A stretch of 64,000 bases of DNA. Origin: Sphaeroforma sirkka. Taxonomy: Eukaryota; Opisthokonta; Ichthyosporea; Ichthyophonida. Made by a program: the position numbers and the translations under genes. The DNA lies in contig LUCW03000205.1 of assembly GCA_001586965.3 (NCBI GenBank), positions 1 to 64,000 of the forward strand, given 5' to 3'. The notes under the pieces are model-generated. The model had not been told where the DNA came from, searched no databases, and worked only from the letters and a program-made list of their open reading frames with translations. Shown in pieces: positions 10,286 to 24,420 of the stretch (its first letter is position 1; every line of letters begins with the position of its first letter).

Positions 10286-11543
10286 TGAAAAAACGATAAC
10301 AGAGCACACAACACACTGATCTCTAGAGTGTGTGGTGGGGCCCCATTTTAACTACAGTCTTAATGTAAACATCGAAATGTTTATACGTTATTATGAATTA
10401 TTCATGTATATGTGTACTTTATATGCATAGTGGGTTTGAAACTATATTCGAACTATGGCGAAAGAATAGACTAGCTTCAAATTGAAAAATGTATGGCACT
10501 CTTGGAGGTGTTATCGAACTGTTTGGAGGTATGATTATACCTTCTCCTGTACTATAAAGTGGACTTCATAGATGACAAGAAAGAAGTTACTCGAAGAGTT
10601 CTTTTGGTTGTGCAGACGGGGCGAGATCGTGTGGGCTCGCGATGCAATTTATCGCTAATGAGCTTTGCTTTAATTTTGATAGTACTTTAATTTTGATCAT
10701 TACATCAATGTTTCAGAATAGTACTTCAACTTCTAGAATTTACATAAAAATTGTTTGGACTCGCTTTGACAATGCCTGTTTGCCTGTTTTTATCACTGAG
10801 GCCGATCTGTGTGTATATAATAGTAAACAAACATAGGTAATAAAGATGACAATATCTTTATCAATCCTCGTTTATCGAGTATCAACCCCAACATGTGTAG
10901 CGGCATACTCGCAAAATTAAAAATACATATATGCAAAGAGAGATGCATCATCATGACCATACTGTATATCAAATTCAAAAGCCAATAGAGGGACACTCGG
11001 ACTCGGACTCGGACTCGGTGACTGGGTGACTCGGTTGAAACTCTCAGCCTCAACCCTAAGAGCTTATAGGCCCTTAGCCCTCAGGCAGTCGGTCGACCCG
11101 GACCGTGACTGGCTATACATTATACATGCATAAATATTTATCCTACTATATACTGGCATTCCGCGAATGTTGTTGGCATCACTTGTGATTTGTGATTTGT
11201 GATAAATATGTGATATGTGACTACTGATTTGTGACTTCTTGAAAGTTGAAAGTTGAAACAAAAAAGTTGTTGTGACCGGCACCGCCCGCCGGCGTAGTGA
11301 ATTTTTTTTGAAATATGTTTGTGTGTTTTCAGAATATTACTCCGAATAGCTGCGCCAAAATCTCATGTGCCAATACTCGCAACGTTTCGGTTTTAAGTTC
11401 ACTTCGGCGCCAAAATCTTCAACGGTTCCTGTTTTCTGTCTGTTAGCTCAGACTCTCAGACTCTCAGTACTGTAGTCCATAGTCCATAGACCACCATAGG
11501 GCATATTTACTTCGTCTATACCTCAAGTTATCTACAAAGCATC
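10286..11543. other. Non-coding stretch, nothing recognised
   Basis: Features seen are a CTCGGA run of about three and a half units near 10998-11022 and local repeats such as AGACTCTC and AGTCCATA near 11450-11485. I see no coding exon or RNA gene. Confidence 0.4.
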
Positions 11544-11925
11544 ATGCCTGGCTTCCTGGTTGTTGACAACATCACGAGAACATCTGCCGGATGGTTTTCC
11601 ATATGCGCTGGCGTGGTTATTGAACAAAAGAAAGGCTTTGGCTATCGTTCGCCGAAGAAGAGCAAGAAGCTGACCTGGGACGACCAGCTAATACAAACGA
11701 TTAAGAGCATACTAATATCGATTGCACGCGAAATCGAGGTTCTTTTGTGTCAATTATTATGTACCTATTTTATTATATTTCCAACAAAATCCAGGTGACA
11801 CTAAAGGCTTGCCATGCCGGATCGTTGTGCTATTTACCCCTCAACTCAAAATCTCCTATACGGATATTGAAATAAAAATGTCGCAAAGCCCGGGATGCTT
11901 TTTTAATCGAATGGAAGTCTCATAA
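11544..11925 (+). CDS. Hypothetical small gene or first exon
   Basis: ATG 11544 opens MPGFLVVDNITRTSAGWFS and continues through a basic patch (KKGFGYRSPKKSKKLTWDD) and a helix-like IQTIKSILISIAREIEV. The direct reading stops at 11798. A short intron ending at the acceptor AAAATCCAG (11795) is possible. One path from it would add VTLKACHAGSLCYLPLNS; another frame would add DTKGLPCRIVVLFTPQLKIS and end at 11925. Both would need unusually short or non-consensus introns. Composition suggests coding sequence at least to about 11740. No family is recognised. Confidence 0.3.
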
Positions 11926-12758
11926 CAACACGTAACAAATTTACTTCTCATCAGATCATGCAACCGTATCCACCTTAAGCAACTGTACTGAAACGCTCAT
12001 GCAGACACGTAAACCGTGATATTTCCACTCGGATGGCAACTCCCATATATAAACATCAATATTTTATTTTTCTTTATATATAAGAAATATTTAAGTGCTT
12101 TCCAAGCGCATTTGTAGTATGGACTTAGATGACAAAAATAATTCTCGACAAAACTCTTAAATACTTACGATAAGACCTTCTTTGGCGTTTTTCAACATTT
12201 CGCTGTCCGGGTGAGATTATATCTTAACAACTGATGCAACTGACAATTCTGGCAAAACACGAGACTTTGCATTCATTTCAGATGGGAACTTGTGACAAAA
12301 TCGTTTTTCACTCACATTCATAAACACTATGTATGTTTACATAGAGGAAGTCACGCTCACGTGCAGGTAATCTATATAGGCACTAGTCTATAAGTCGGAT
12401 AGACTCAGTGTGCGTAGTGCATTGCGTAAACAAAAATATATGCATACATAAATACAGGTAGTTCTGTGACACAAATAGCTTTCTATATATATGTGTGTGT
12501 GTGTGTATGTGTGTGTGTTTAGAAAGTTTAGCAGGAACGAATGTACAAATATAAAAATGCTATGCTTGTGATCATATGATTGCTTCCTTGGCATATATAC
12601 GTTTATGACTATTTTTGCGAAGGTCAGTATCACACAGTCTACTTGTTCAGGTTACACAGAATATCTGGCAATATTCTAGTACGATAGCAAATACAGTTAA
12701 TGAGTTTTAATGAGTTGGGTATAGGAATTATCGCACGCCAACTCCTAACAATATCAAA
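11926..12758. other. Upstream flank of the UPF0547-like gene
   Basis: The stretch contains a short (GT)n at about 12488-12520 and no coding signal I trust. The promoter of the 12759 gene should lie in its right part, but no core element stands out. Confidence 0.35.
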
Positions 12759-12888
12759 ATGGCCAGAGGAACCAAGCAGTGTCCCGAGTGTAACAAAAGG
12801 TAAGTTTCAAGTTCAATTGGGCTTGTGGATCAAGCACGTATTGTGGCGTAGCATTTTTGCAAGCGTTCCTGGCATTCAACAAGAGTTC

Positions 12889-12938
<50 letters not shown>

Positions 12939-13883
12939 ATGCGTGTGTGTGGAAAGGAAAATTGATTATAGAGCTTGGATGACTATACGATACCGAAAAA
13001 TACGATGTTGTTGGCAGACGTATATGAATGTATGTGCGTTTGTTTACCTTTGTAAGCAGCAAAGCTTGATCTTTTTGCTGTACATGATACCGAATCTTAA
13101 ACCCCACAAGGTGATATGTGATGCATTGTACATTCGAATACATGTATGGATGCGTTTTTGATCAATAGTGTATAAACCTGGTTGTACAAATATCTGTACC
13201 ACTTCGAACTTGTTTCAGAACACGCATTGCTTCATTCCATACCGTAATGACCTCGATGTAAACTATATATAATCATTGAGCAATTTATAGTATACGTTAC
13301 AGCATAAAAGATACTGCATATAATCATGAGTACAGCTTCTTTTTATAAAAGCAACACATCCTAACGTCTGGTTTCACGAGCATAGAGGGGCCCTATGCGA
13401 ATCTAAACACCCCACTTTTATGTTTTGTTCTACTCGCGTGCATAAAATTGTACAGCTCTCACTGTGTGTAATATTACTATCTCCAATATGTTAATTTTGG
13501 GTACTGTATAACTATAGCCCGTGCATTGATCATTCTTTCATTCTGGTAATATTTCGTATTAATCTGTATCACTGTCATCACATTGTACTCGAAAAAAAAT
13601 GCTTCAATTCGCTAGTGAATTGACATGTGTTCAGATATGTGAGATTATTCGTGTGTATAAAATTTGGTCACGTATATATCGTTCTGAAGTTATGGCCATG
13701 ATAAGTTGCTGACTTTTGACCCTCGGATACTTCTATAGGCAATATGAGAATGCTCAATGACTCCTATAGTCTATACGATTTCTATATCACAATATCCCAG
13801 GACATATTTATAAATCACATTTCCACTACAACATGTAACTCCTTACCTCCTTACACACATACATATATAAATATATATCTATA

Positions 13884-13917
<34 letters not shown>

Positions 13918-16900
13918 GGACAATGTAAGGCAAACATATACCTCCTTGTCAGTATCGGATACTATGGAGCGATAAATGTGAATTTAACACTTATCAATAG
14001 CCTTCTATCACATTTCATAGGCTTGGCTCTGCAGTTAAGCAATGCAGCAGCTGCCAATATAATTTTCGGAATGCGAGGCTCAATTTCTTGTGCCCTCGAG
14101 CGTCTCGGCCCATACTTCCGGGTGAGTAAGCAAAGCAGAAGGGTCGGATACTGTTTTGTATTATTGAACAGATATGATTATCTGTGTGATTGGGTGGACA
14201 GCTTACCATTGGCTGAGAACTCTATATACCTTACTCCCGGTAGAAGATACAGAGGAACAGACAAAATAATACAGCACCTGCGCATGGGAATAACATGTGC
14301 ACAAACAATATACGTGCGTAGTTGCGGAGAAGACGCTCTCAGCAGCCGTATGAGTGTACTGCTGATCGTGTGTATGTAATTTCCCGTCCGCTGAGTTAAC
14401 TCACAGGAGGTCCCTACTTCATGCTATGTACTGCGTATATGGCTCCTGAATGTATAACTGTGTACTTGGTGAATGGAGTGTTGGCAGCATTGTTTCTCTT
14501 GAGAGGGTATTCAACCGCAATGCACTACTTCCACCATCTCCCGTACTACTTCTACCCATTTCCCGTATTACTTCCACCCATCTCACGTACTACTTCCACC
14601 CATCTCCCGCACTACTTTTACCCATCGCCTGAGTTCTACTCCTTCGAATAATTTACAATTGGGGTCTCTTGCTCGTTGCAACCTTTAGCCACTGCAGCGG
14701 AAACGAAACCAACTGGAATGCCACAAACCCTGGCCAGATCAGATGCGGTTAAACCCCAGGCCTTCGGAACGAGCCTGCCACCTCTCCCCAGTGTATACCG
14801 TCCCGTCGCTATATCTCAATCCCAATGTAAGCCCTTCAGCTTCAAGTTAATGAGCGGCCGATGTGTTATCTGTTTACGTCAAGTGTTGTGTTTCCCATAC
14901 TTGAGTGCTGGTGCTGATTATTTCGTACTCCGCTTACGGTTTGACCATCCGAAATGTCAGGTCCGCTGAGTGAAAAAGGCGCGCATCCGGAACAGCACAA
15001 CCAATCAATGCGGTATCATCCAGATGCGAACGCCAGAAACCCAGTGCATTGGAAGGTAAACTAGTAGCACCCGTTTTCTTTCTATACTTTATTAGCACAC
15101 GTTTCTCTGTATGCTTTATAAGCACACGTTTTCTCTGTATGCTTTACTAGCACACGTTTCTCTGTATGCTTTATAAGCACACGTTCTCTCTGTATGCTTT
15201 ATTAGCACACTTTTTCTCTGTATGCTTTATTAGCACACGTTTTCTTTTATGCTCGATCTGTTCGTCAAGTGTAATTTACTTATGCACCATATTTCAACGA
15301 AGACAGTGATTCACTGAAATCCTATCTACAAAAGGCGACGAAGAAATTCGCTAAATGGTCTTAAAGGAAAACTCACCATTTTTACGCACTCGCAAAGCGA
15401 TATGCCATGGAGTGGGCAAACAAAAGTGTGCATTTATATAGACCGTGTATGTCGGGTCGTGACACAGAAATAAAATATCGCAAATGTATATTAACAGTAC
15501 TCTGCTGGGGACTTGAGCAACACGCACTCGACAAAAGTGGAGCGGAGGCGTGAGAGTACGCGACACGCCGGACATCCTGCCGTGCATCATTTGACAACAA
15601 CAGGTCCTCAGGGTATGAGATCTTCACCCAAATGACTCTTTGAAACGCGATCGTTCTGGTTTATAAGTTTGGGTACAATATCATCGATTTTCTCCACCAT
15701 GAGTATTTGAAGCGTGGGCATGTCCTTAAATGTTTGGAGATGAGATGAGGGCGGGGAGATTAGAGTTAGATCTAATTTGATTGGGCGAAGAGTCCAAATA
15801 TTGCATCTGTGATCAATCTTGGATCTTCCTTTTCTAATCTCTACGTGCAGGTGAACAACACAGCAGATATCTTCAACGAAGTACTCTGCCCAAGGATCAG
15901 TATCATTCTAATCCGGATCTATCCAGGCAATACAAACACAGGGTATGTATGCTATATTGGTATTCATTTTGATGGCTTGGAAATTGGCAGCACATTTCTA
16001 AACACCGACGGGTATCCTTCCGTGATTAGCGCCAATATTCGTCATATTGCGACACAGTGTAGCTGACGATTCAAAGCGATGCGCGAAAAACTTTCTCTCT
16101 GTGTGCTGTGGTGACTACCTTCAATCAAGAATTTCGATACAGCAGCCTTTTCGTACGGTATATCGTCCAATTATAAGACATCGTAGAGACCACACACCGA
16201 GATGAGGGTGGTTCACTTCACTAGAAAATCTACATAAGCTGATCTTGGTTCGCATTTCTATTGCTTCGTAACCGTAATGTGTTATAGGTTGCCGATGACC
16301 ACCAGCAATACAGTCGATATAGAGATGGTGACCGCGGACCATTGACGCCGAAAAGAAAGGCCAGCGACCCGGAGGAATTAAGACACGCTAAACAGCCCCG
16401 TTCGAACCCATCATCCCCACACGCAGAGCGTATGTGAAAATCTCAGAGTTTCGAGAGGGCGTTTATGATTAGGCAACGGTGCAAAAGTTCGGTCATCCAT
16501 GTTTGTTCCTCGGTAACGGGATATTATTATATCATTTTCTTGGACGCATTCTTCTGATATGGATGTTTCTCGATGGGTTTCATCTTTAATCACAGACTAT
16601 AGTTACTACTCAGGAACTCGGGCTCTGAGCACGAGACCGCAAATTTCTCCGCAACCTGACGTGCGATATCGCTCTACATATGGCCATGGGGTGAAGGGCA
16701 GCCGAGAAACTACAAGCACAGCTCAATACAGGCCGATGGAGGGCAGTCGAGATAGTACAAGCGCAGCTCAACACAGGCCGAGTGAACATATCTCGTCATC
16801 AAAGCGATATTCGCTAGATTTTCAGAGTTTGCATCAGCAACCTGTGGCATACCAACTGGCCAGAGTATGTAAATAAGGATTCGACGTTTCTTTTAGTTCA

Positions 16901-18410
16901 CAACTGAAAGCATTTAGAATCTGAAACAATGTGTAAGAATCTGGCGTATGCATTATATGACTATAGTCATTGCTCGCACACCGAATTGGTTAGTATCGTC
17001 ATCGACAGACTGACTTATCTCTGACCGGTCCATCAACAGGCGGAAGGAGGTGATTTGATGGACAGCCGAGAGGCTGATGTGGGTCTTCGGAGATACAAGT
17101 CAATTGAGTCCACAGTAGAGATTACGCATGATGTCGTCTCGCCAGACTGGGACGCCGACCACGAGGTATATTGTGAACATGTGGTATCGATATACCTTGG
17201 TGAAAGTTTATTAGACATCCCGCGTATTTACTGAGACCATCAGGTTTGAAGGCTCGAGTCACACGTGATAAGGGCGTCTATTTCTCTGGTGTATGTAGAG
17301 AATGTGTTGTTGTAGTCTATATTAATTAGTACCTCGTGTCTGATCTAAAATTTCCATTCCAGGCCAGTGCTTGACAGCTGCGAATGTATTAGCAACATTA
17401 CTTATTTAAATATGTCGGCATCACAGCAGTGGATATAGTAGAGAACTTGAGCGCAAATTGAACCGTGCGAACCGTGCGTGGCAACAATTTGAACTCGCTT
17501 GTGGGAAATAACCATGTCCGGTACTTAAACTTTGCTAAAGATACCAACCAGATACAATCGATCACTCGGGTGTACATTCAAAATTGCTACAGAAGTGAAC
17601 CATGCAATTTTGGTGTGTGTGTTGTTTTCTAACATGCTCACGCAAGAGTCTCGAACCTTTCTTTCTCACCCTGTACTATAGTTCAACCCCAGCGGAAGGA
17701 TTCCAAGAGATGATGTATATACTGGCAGTGCCAGGTCGAACCGCGTAGTACACGAGGAGCCTTCATCAAACCTTGCAGATAGGCATATGGGACCGCTCTA
17801 CAGTCATCCGAGGCAACAGTCCGTCCACGCCCGACCGATTTCTGTGCATAAAATAGATGATCAGAATCGAGTGAGTCAACCCATGTTATTGCCGTGAGTT
17901 CTGAGCCCATAGTCATGTGGTACTAAACACATTCGTGTTTGCATACATCCACGAATATTCACCGCAAAGAGATTAGCAGATTATTGTCCAATTGCTTACT
18001 AACATGTTTGTTTATTCGTTTTTCGGAGAAGATAACCCCTGCTGTGAGGATGGACAGAATAGGCCCTAATCCCCACACCATGAGGCCTGGACGCATACGA
18101 GGAGACGAACCACCAAATCCCACTACAGGATATGCGGGTCAGGAGCATGCACTGGAAGTGTTCCGACGTTCTCACGCTGTGCATCCTTCTGTACATGTGT
18201 CGCAGAAAAGGGTATGCGCTGCGTTGGCTCCTGCACTTGCTTCTAGCCATCTTGCAGTTAAGTCGCGAGAATATTCACATATAGTCCCATCTTCAAGGTG
18301 TATGAACTGCGTTCCGGATACATGGCATTAATGTCTTGTATTAATGCAGTTTGAATCATCCTTGTTGTACGTCACTTTGGATCAAGCACTGCCCGGTATA
18401 TATATATATG

Positions 18411-18451
<41 letters not shown>

Positions 18452-19171
18452 CGACAGGACAGTAAAAGCATTCAGTTATCTGGTCTTATTGATTGGTTCT
18501 ATATAACGCTGAAGGTCTCCGACTTGACTAGCGATTGTGTTCACAAGCGTATTTGTATATATCGCAAGTACCGATCCTTCGGTACAAATTAAATGGTACA
18601 AGCCTATTGAGTCCTGTCCTGCACCTCACCACGTACAACTAAGAGGCCATCCAAGGTGCACACTCTGTCGTCTCTATCTGCAATAGCATATAAGTATGCA
18701 ATTGATCCGGGCGTACAGTTTGCTCTTGGATGCACCAGCTACTATCTTATTATTGTGTTTCCGGTCCGAGTATACTGTGCCATACATCTGCATTTACATA
18801 GAGTAGGTTCTAGGAAGAGAGTGGTGATAATCCACACAGCTACTGACTGTGATTGGTTTTTGAACTGTCGCTTCTCCTTGTATCCTGTGCCTTGTACTGA
18901 ACCTATAATTCCCCTTCAAGATGAAAGCCGAGATGTAAAGCTTCTGGTATGGTGCTTATATATATATGTATATATATATTCCCATTTTTTTTCTCAGAAG
19001 ATAATACCCACGATAAAGTTTACGAGAGATGGAGATACCCCCAGGCCAATGCATGCGCCTGTCATAGAACCGCCAACAAGCCATGAAGCGTACACTCCAC
19101 ACTATCAACAACATGAGAACCAGAGGCATCTTCCCAATCCGCACCTGGCCATACACGATGAACATAAATAA
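12759..19171 (+). CDS. C16orf87/UPF0547-type zinc-ribbon protein with long disordered tail, 12 exons
   Basis: Exons inferred by eye: 12759-12799, 14021-14121, 14698-14826, 14961-15055, 15498-15612, 15851-15942, 16288-16429, 16596-16864, 17040-17165, 17682-17870, 18029-18211, 18998-19171. Every junction keeps phase and has GT donors (GTAAGT, GTGAGT, GTATGT and others) and AG acceptors, giving 1656 nt (551 aa). The N-terminus MARGTKQCPECNKRLGSAVK continues QCSSCQYNFR, placing CxxC pairs at 8/11 and 22/25. This matches the C16orf87/UPF0547 double zinc-ribbon pattern (TKSCPEC...CKSCPCGYIF). The rest is rich in Ser, Arg, Pro, His and Gln and probably disordered. It includes TPKRKASD, a candidate nuclear signal, and a two-unit internal repeat (GSRETTSTAQYRP / GSRDSTSAAQHRP). 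The biochemical role of the family is unknown; a nuclear protein is inferred. An alternative end exon (ASA-stop) is possible at 17363-17374. Confidence 0.72.
12890..12950. repeat. (TA)n(GT)n microsatellite in intron 1
   Basis: A TA run passes into a GT run of about 40 bp, inside the first intron of the UPF0547-like gene. Confidence 0.9.
13862..13914. repeat. (TA)n microsatellite in intron 1
   Basis: A TA run with a few TC interruptions, about 105 bp before the exon 2 acceptor. Confidence 0.9.
14522..14632. repeat. 22-bp minisatellite in intron 2
   Basis: About five diverged units resemble ACTTCCACCCATCTCCCGT plus ACT. They are pyrimidine-rich on the plus strand and lie upstream of the exon 3 acceptor at 14698. 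Confidence 0.8.
15073..15256. repeat. 28-bp minisatellite in intron 4
   Basis: Six to seven units contain CTGTATGCTTTATTAGCACA, with variation in the T run and at the TTA/TAA position. They lie in the intron after exon 4. Confidence 0.88.
18396..18451. repeat. (TA)n(TG)n microsatellite in intron 11
   Basis: A TA run interrupted by one G passes into a TG run inside the last intron of the UPF0547-like gene. Confidence 0.9.
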
Positions 19172-20819
19172 GTATGTTGTCGCTGTAATACCTTAATTTC
19201 CATAGCGTTTGTGGCTGTCCATTTGTTTTATAGATAAGAAATGTCCATCGCTTTTGATATCATAACTACAGCAGCTTGCAGAATCGCTGACCAAACTATT
19301 GATCTTACTTGATAGCTTCTAAAATCACTTTCAACCCAATCGGTCTAATTTTTTTTAGGAATTAAACTTGAGGAAGTTTAGGTGGAGAGAATACAATCTC
19401 ACACAATAGCTCAGGAATACAAATAGACCAGGGGGCGCAAGAGTAGCGCAGGACGGAGGCTGTCACAATGGTCGCACAAACAAGCTCGATATTTGCCAAC
19501 CCCCTCCGCTACAAGCAGAAGCGGTCAACATGGACACTCTACAATACCGTAGACTGGGCCTAATAATGATCTGTGCATAGGTATCAGATTACTTAGGGGA
19601 ACGCTGCTATGGGTATAATATGAATAATACAATATTATTGCTCTCGCGCATATCAACTCTAGTACTTTAATACAGTATTGAGTAACTGGTCATACGCGGC
19701 AACTCAGCACAACGGAGCTAAAATTCAAATGCTAAATTTATCATCAGTAAGGTCATACAGTCCCAGACGCGTCATATATAGCCACTTATAAATGTGCGCT
19801 TCAAATACAATTAGACATATACCTATGAATACAAGATACTAGGGGGCTTATCCATAACTACCGGGTACTAAAATAACAGAATAAAACGACTCAGTACGAT
19901 ATTCGTGAATTATTTCTGTCTAGCTTTTAAGGTGGAGCGGCGACATATAAACCAACTTGAATTGTGTTCCACGTTGGTAAACAGAAAAGACGCTGAACAG
20001 TAATCAACATCTGCTTACACTATAATCATATGAAAAGTGGGTACGTTCTCAATGCCAGGGGGAAAGGAAGAATGTAGTAATAGCCTCTCTGTTGAGCAAT
20101 TGGGTTCAATTTTAACGGGTACAAAGCTCAATCGATTGTGATTTTTGTTGAGTTCGAGTATATGAAACGAATTCAAGTGGATAATGATACAGACTGAATT
20201 CGATCGCTAAACAGTCGTTCCTTTGCCAAATTGTGGTACAGCTCAAAACTTTAAAATGGCAGATATGTGAATCTATATTTATTTCCCAATAAGCGTACTG
20301 CAACGAACGGCGAGACTGACACAGTCTTTGCAGCTTATTATTTGATTGTTTTGGAACACCCTAAAGTTGAAATACCTCGAAGTATGATCAATCACATACA
20401 AGAGCTAGTGTGTAGCCAGCTACAACAAATCAATTTGGGTACACCTCTGACACTTCCCTAGTTGCTTTACTGTATCTAGCAAAGTCCTTCGCGGTGTTTT
20501 GTATCATTACTTTGAATTGAAACCGAGGAATTCAAGGTACTTAAGAGAGCATAGAATGCCATACAAAACCTCTATCAACCTACTCAGCCATAAGTTGAGC
20601 TATGCGAGCCAAGCACTACACCGAAACTGACAAAATATTTTGGGATTTGATAACCTCGGCTATAGCCCTAGCATAACATTACCTCGCTATACACACGCCA
20701 CCTGGCCTATGCCGGTAGCAAATTCATTAACAAATTCGCTAATCATCAGTGACTCAGAAAAAGGAATTAAATCTAATGCAAGTCAAGTACAGCTAAGACA
20801 TATGCGAAAAGGTATACAT
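19172..20819. other. 3' flank and intergenic DNA with one unassigned ORF
   Basis: An open frame at 20267-20461 encodes NGETDTVFAAYYLIVLEHPK followed by VEIPRSMINHIQELV. It looks protein-like but has no ATG start; an acceptor-like TTTGCAG falls inside it. It could be an isolated exon of an unrecognised gene. The rest shows no repeat, RNA gene or coding signal. Confidence 0.3.
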
Positions 20820-20840
20820 TGATATATATAAATATACAAA

Positions 20841-20873
<33 letters not shown>

Positions 20874-20888
20874 CTAAATACATATACT

Positions 20889-20919
<31 letters not shown>

Positions 20920-20946
20920 GTACACATATCTATTATATATTTACGT

Positions 20947-20989
<43 letters not shown>

Positions 20990-23960
20990 GTATGTATGCA
21001 TATATATATATATGCATATGTACGTATATATTGTTATATAAATCATATAATATATATATATACATATATTATTAATAATATTGTATACATATACCATAAT
21101 ATACACAATAACTGCATGCAAAAGACATGCACAATATATACGCAATATGAATATATATTAATATGCATGTATACATATTATTCATGTATACGTTATATAT
21201 ATATCCATATATATAATATATATTACATATAATACATATATTGTACATTATATACATAATATACGTATATATAGTACATATTACATAATACACATATACA
21301 TATAATATGCATAATAATACATGCATAATAATGCATGTCATATACATGTAAAATGTACAACACGTACATACATAATATGCATATGCACATATCACATATT
21401 ATGTATACATGTATTATTACGATTGTACCATATATGTGCATAATATACACATATTATTACATATTAATAATACATGCATTACATACACATACATAATAAG
21501 AATATATTATATATACATTACATGTACATATGTTGCGCATATCATAATTATATATTATTATTAATAATATACGTACGGTGCAATATTATTATAATAATAT
21601 TACATACATATGTGCATATATATATATGATGTATATATGTAACATTACATGCACATACATACATATTACATGTGTGTGTGTGACATATTATTATTACGTA
21701 CACAACATGTGCGCAATCTGTATGTGCGCATGATCTGCGTATGCGTCTGGTGTGTCAAACCGTGCAAATCACGCTGCATGCATTATTTAATTACATGCGT
21801 ATGTGTGCGTGTATATATATATGTACATTGATATCCATTATGTATTATTATTATTATATATTATGCATATTATTATATATATTATACATATATCCATATA
21901 TTTAACAATCATATTACACACGTACACATGCATTACATATGCATATGCATGTACATACACATGCACACATATATTATACATATATATATATATATTATTA
22001 TATATATATATGTATATTGTATATGTATAATACATATTATTATATATATGTATATATATATGGTAATACATACAATAATATGCATATACATATATATGTT
22101 CATAATATACATATATTATATTAATAATAACACATACATATACATACATACATATCAATATTATACATGTAAATACATCCAAACATACAGATTATATATA
22201 CAATAATATTATTATATACATATATATGTATTATTACATATTAATATTAATACAATATTATATATAATACTACATTATTATACATATAATATATAATATA
22301 CATATGCATATATACGTATTATGTATGTATTTGTAATAATAATATGTTATATTATACATTATGTTTATATATATATATATATGTATATATACACATGGAA
22401 TAACATAACATATATTGACATACATATTATAACATATATACTGCAACCATATATATATATTGATGATGATGATGATGTGATGCATAGTGTGCGTTGCCTG
22501 GTGCGTGTGTTTTGTTGTGTGCGTGAAATATAATATATTATTATTATGTGCATGTACGTGTGTATTATTAATACATATATATATATATCTAAACATATAT
22601 GTATTAATATTATTAATATTATTATGTATACAACATTATTAGCAATATAATACGTATGTATTATCCATATGCATTATATGTATTACATAATATATGTATT
22701 ATTAATATACATAATATATATATACATAATATATGTGCATATTATATGTATATATATATATTATTATTATTATTGTTATTATATATTATTGCATATATAT
22801 ATATATATATCATTATCTGTGTATATGTATTATCATATGTATACATATACATATTATACATATACACATATTATTATGTATGGCATATAATATATATTAT
22901 ATATATCATAACATATATACAATATATATTACATGCACATATACAACACATATATATATATACATGCAAAATGTGTAATAAATGCATGTATATATTATAT
23001 GTTAATACACATGATATGTATTATGCGCATGTATATATTATATTATTATTATATAATATTAATAATATTGTTGTTGATATGACGCATATTATTATTGACG
23101 CGTGCGTGCGCGTTTTGTTGATGTATTGCGTATGTATGCGCATATGCCATCATTGATTTATTCATTGATGATGACGTACTTATTGTCTCACCGCGTGTGG
23201 ATGTGCGTTGCGGGCGTGCGCGCGTGCGTGTAATATGTATGTATATGTATTATATTATATATATATATATATTATATATATATATATATTATTATTAATA
23301 TTATGTATATAATAATATTATATTAATATTACATACAGCGTATTACGCAATACGTACGTATGCATACATAACGCACGCATTACATATTATATATACAATA
23401 TATTGTTATTATACATATATTACATACGTACGTACGTACGCATTAATATGTTATATATATATGATATTGTATGACACATTATTGCGCGCGTGCGATGCGC
23501 ATTGATGACGCATGCACACATTGTATACATTATTATTATATCTCTGATAATAACATATACATATAATATTATTATTATAATAATAATAATATGTATATTA
23601 TAATAATGTACGTACGTACGTGTACGCACGTACGCATGTGGCAACGCACGCACATAATATATATATATATATTAATATTACACACAATATTAGCATATTA
23701 CGTACGTACGTACGTGTATGTATGCATAACGCATATGTATTATTATACACATACGCGCGTATGATGATTGATGTTGATTATTATTATTGATTATTATTGT
23801 TTGATTATTTGTATTATGTATGTATATGGCCATGCATATAATATGCCATAATATCACATAATACATATATATTATATGCTTATTATGTATACATTTACAT
23901 AACATTATAACTATAATATTGCAATGTGCGATGTTGTTGATTGTTGTATTATTGATGATA

Positions 23961-23991
<31 letters not shown>

Positions 23992-24361
23992 GATACATAT
24001 GTATGTATACACATACATTATAGCATAATAGCCCATGCATATACCATATTTTATGTATATTATATGTTTTTATAGTGTATTATATTATTATATATTATAT
24101 ACATAATGGAAGTATGCATCCATAACACAAATAATGCAATAATATGTATATAATAATATTATGTTATATAATATATGCATAATATGTATATATATGCATA
24201 ATATATATGTATATGTATGCATATTAATAATATTATATATATATTATATATATATATACATAATAATATTATATATTATTATATTATATATATATATATA
24301 TATATATATTATTATATATGTTATATATACACATATATTATAATATATACATATATAAATG

Positions 24362-24420
<59 letters not shown>

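Noticed and set aside
15073-15256. 28-bp repeats as a possible CRISPR array
   Set aside because: Units are contiguous without spacers and lie in an intron.
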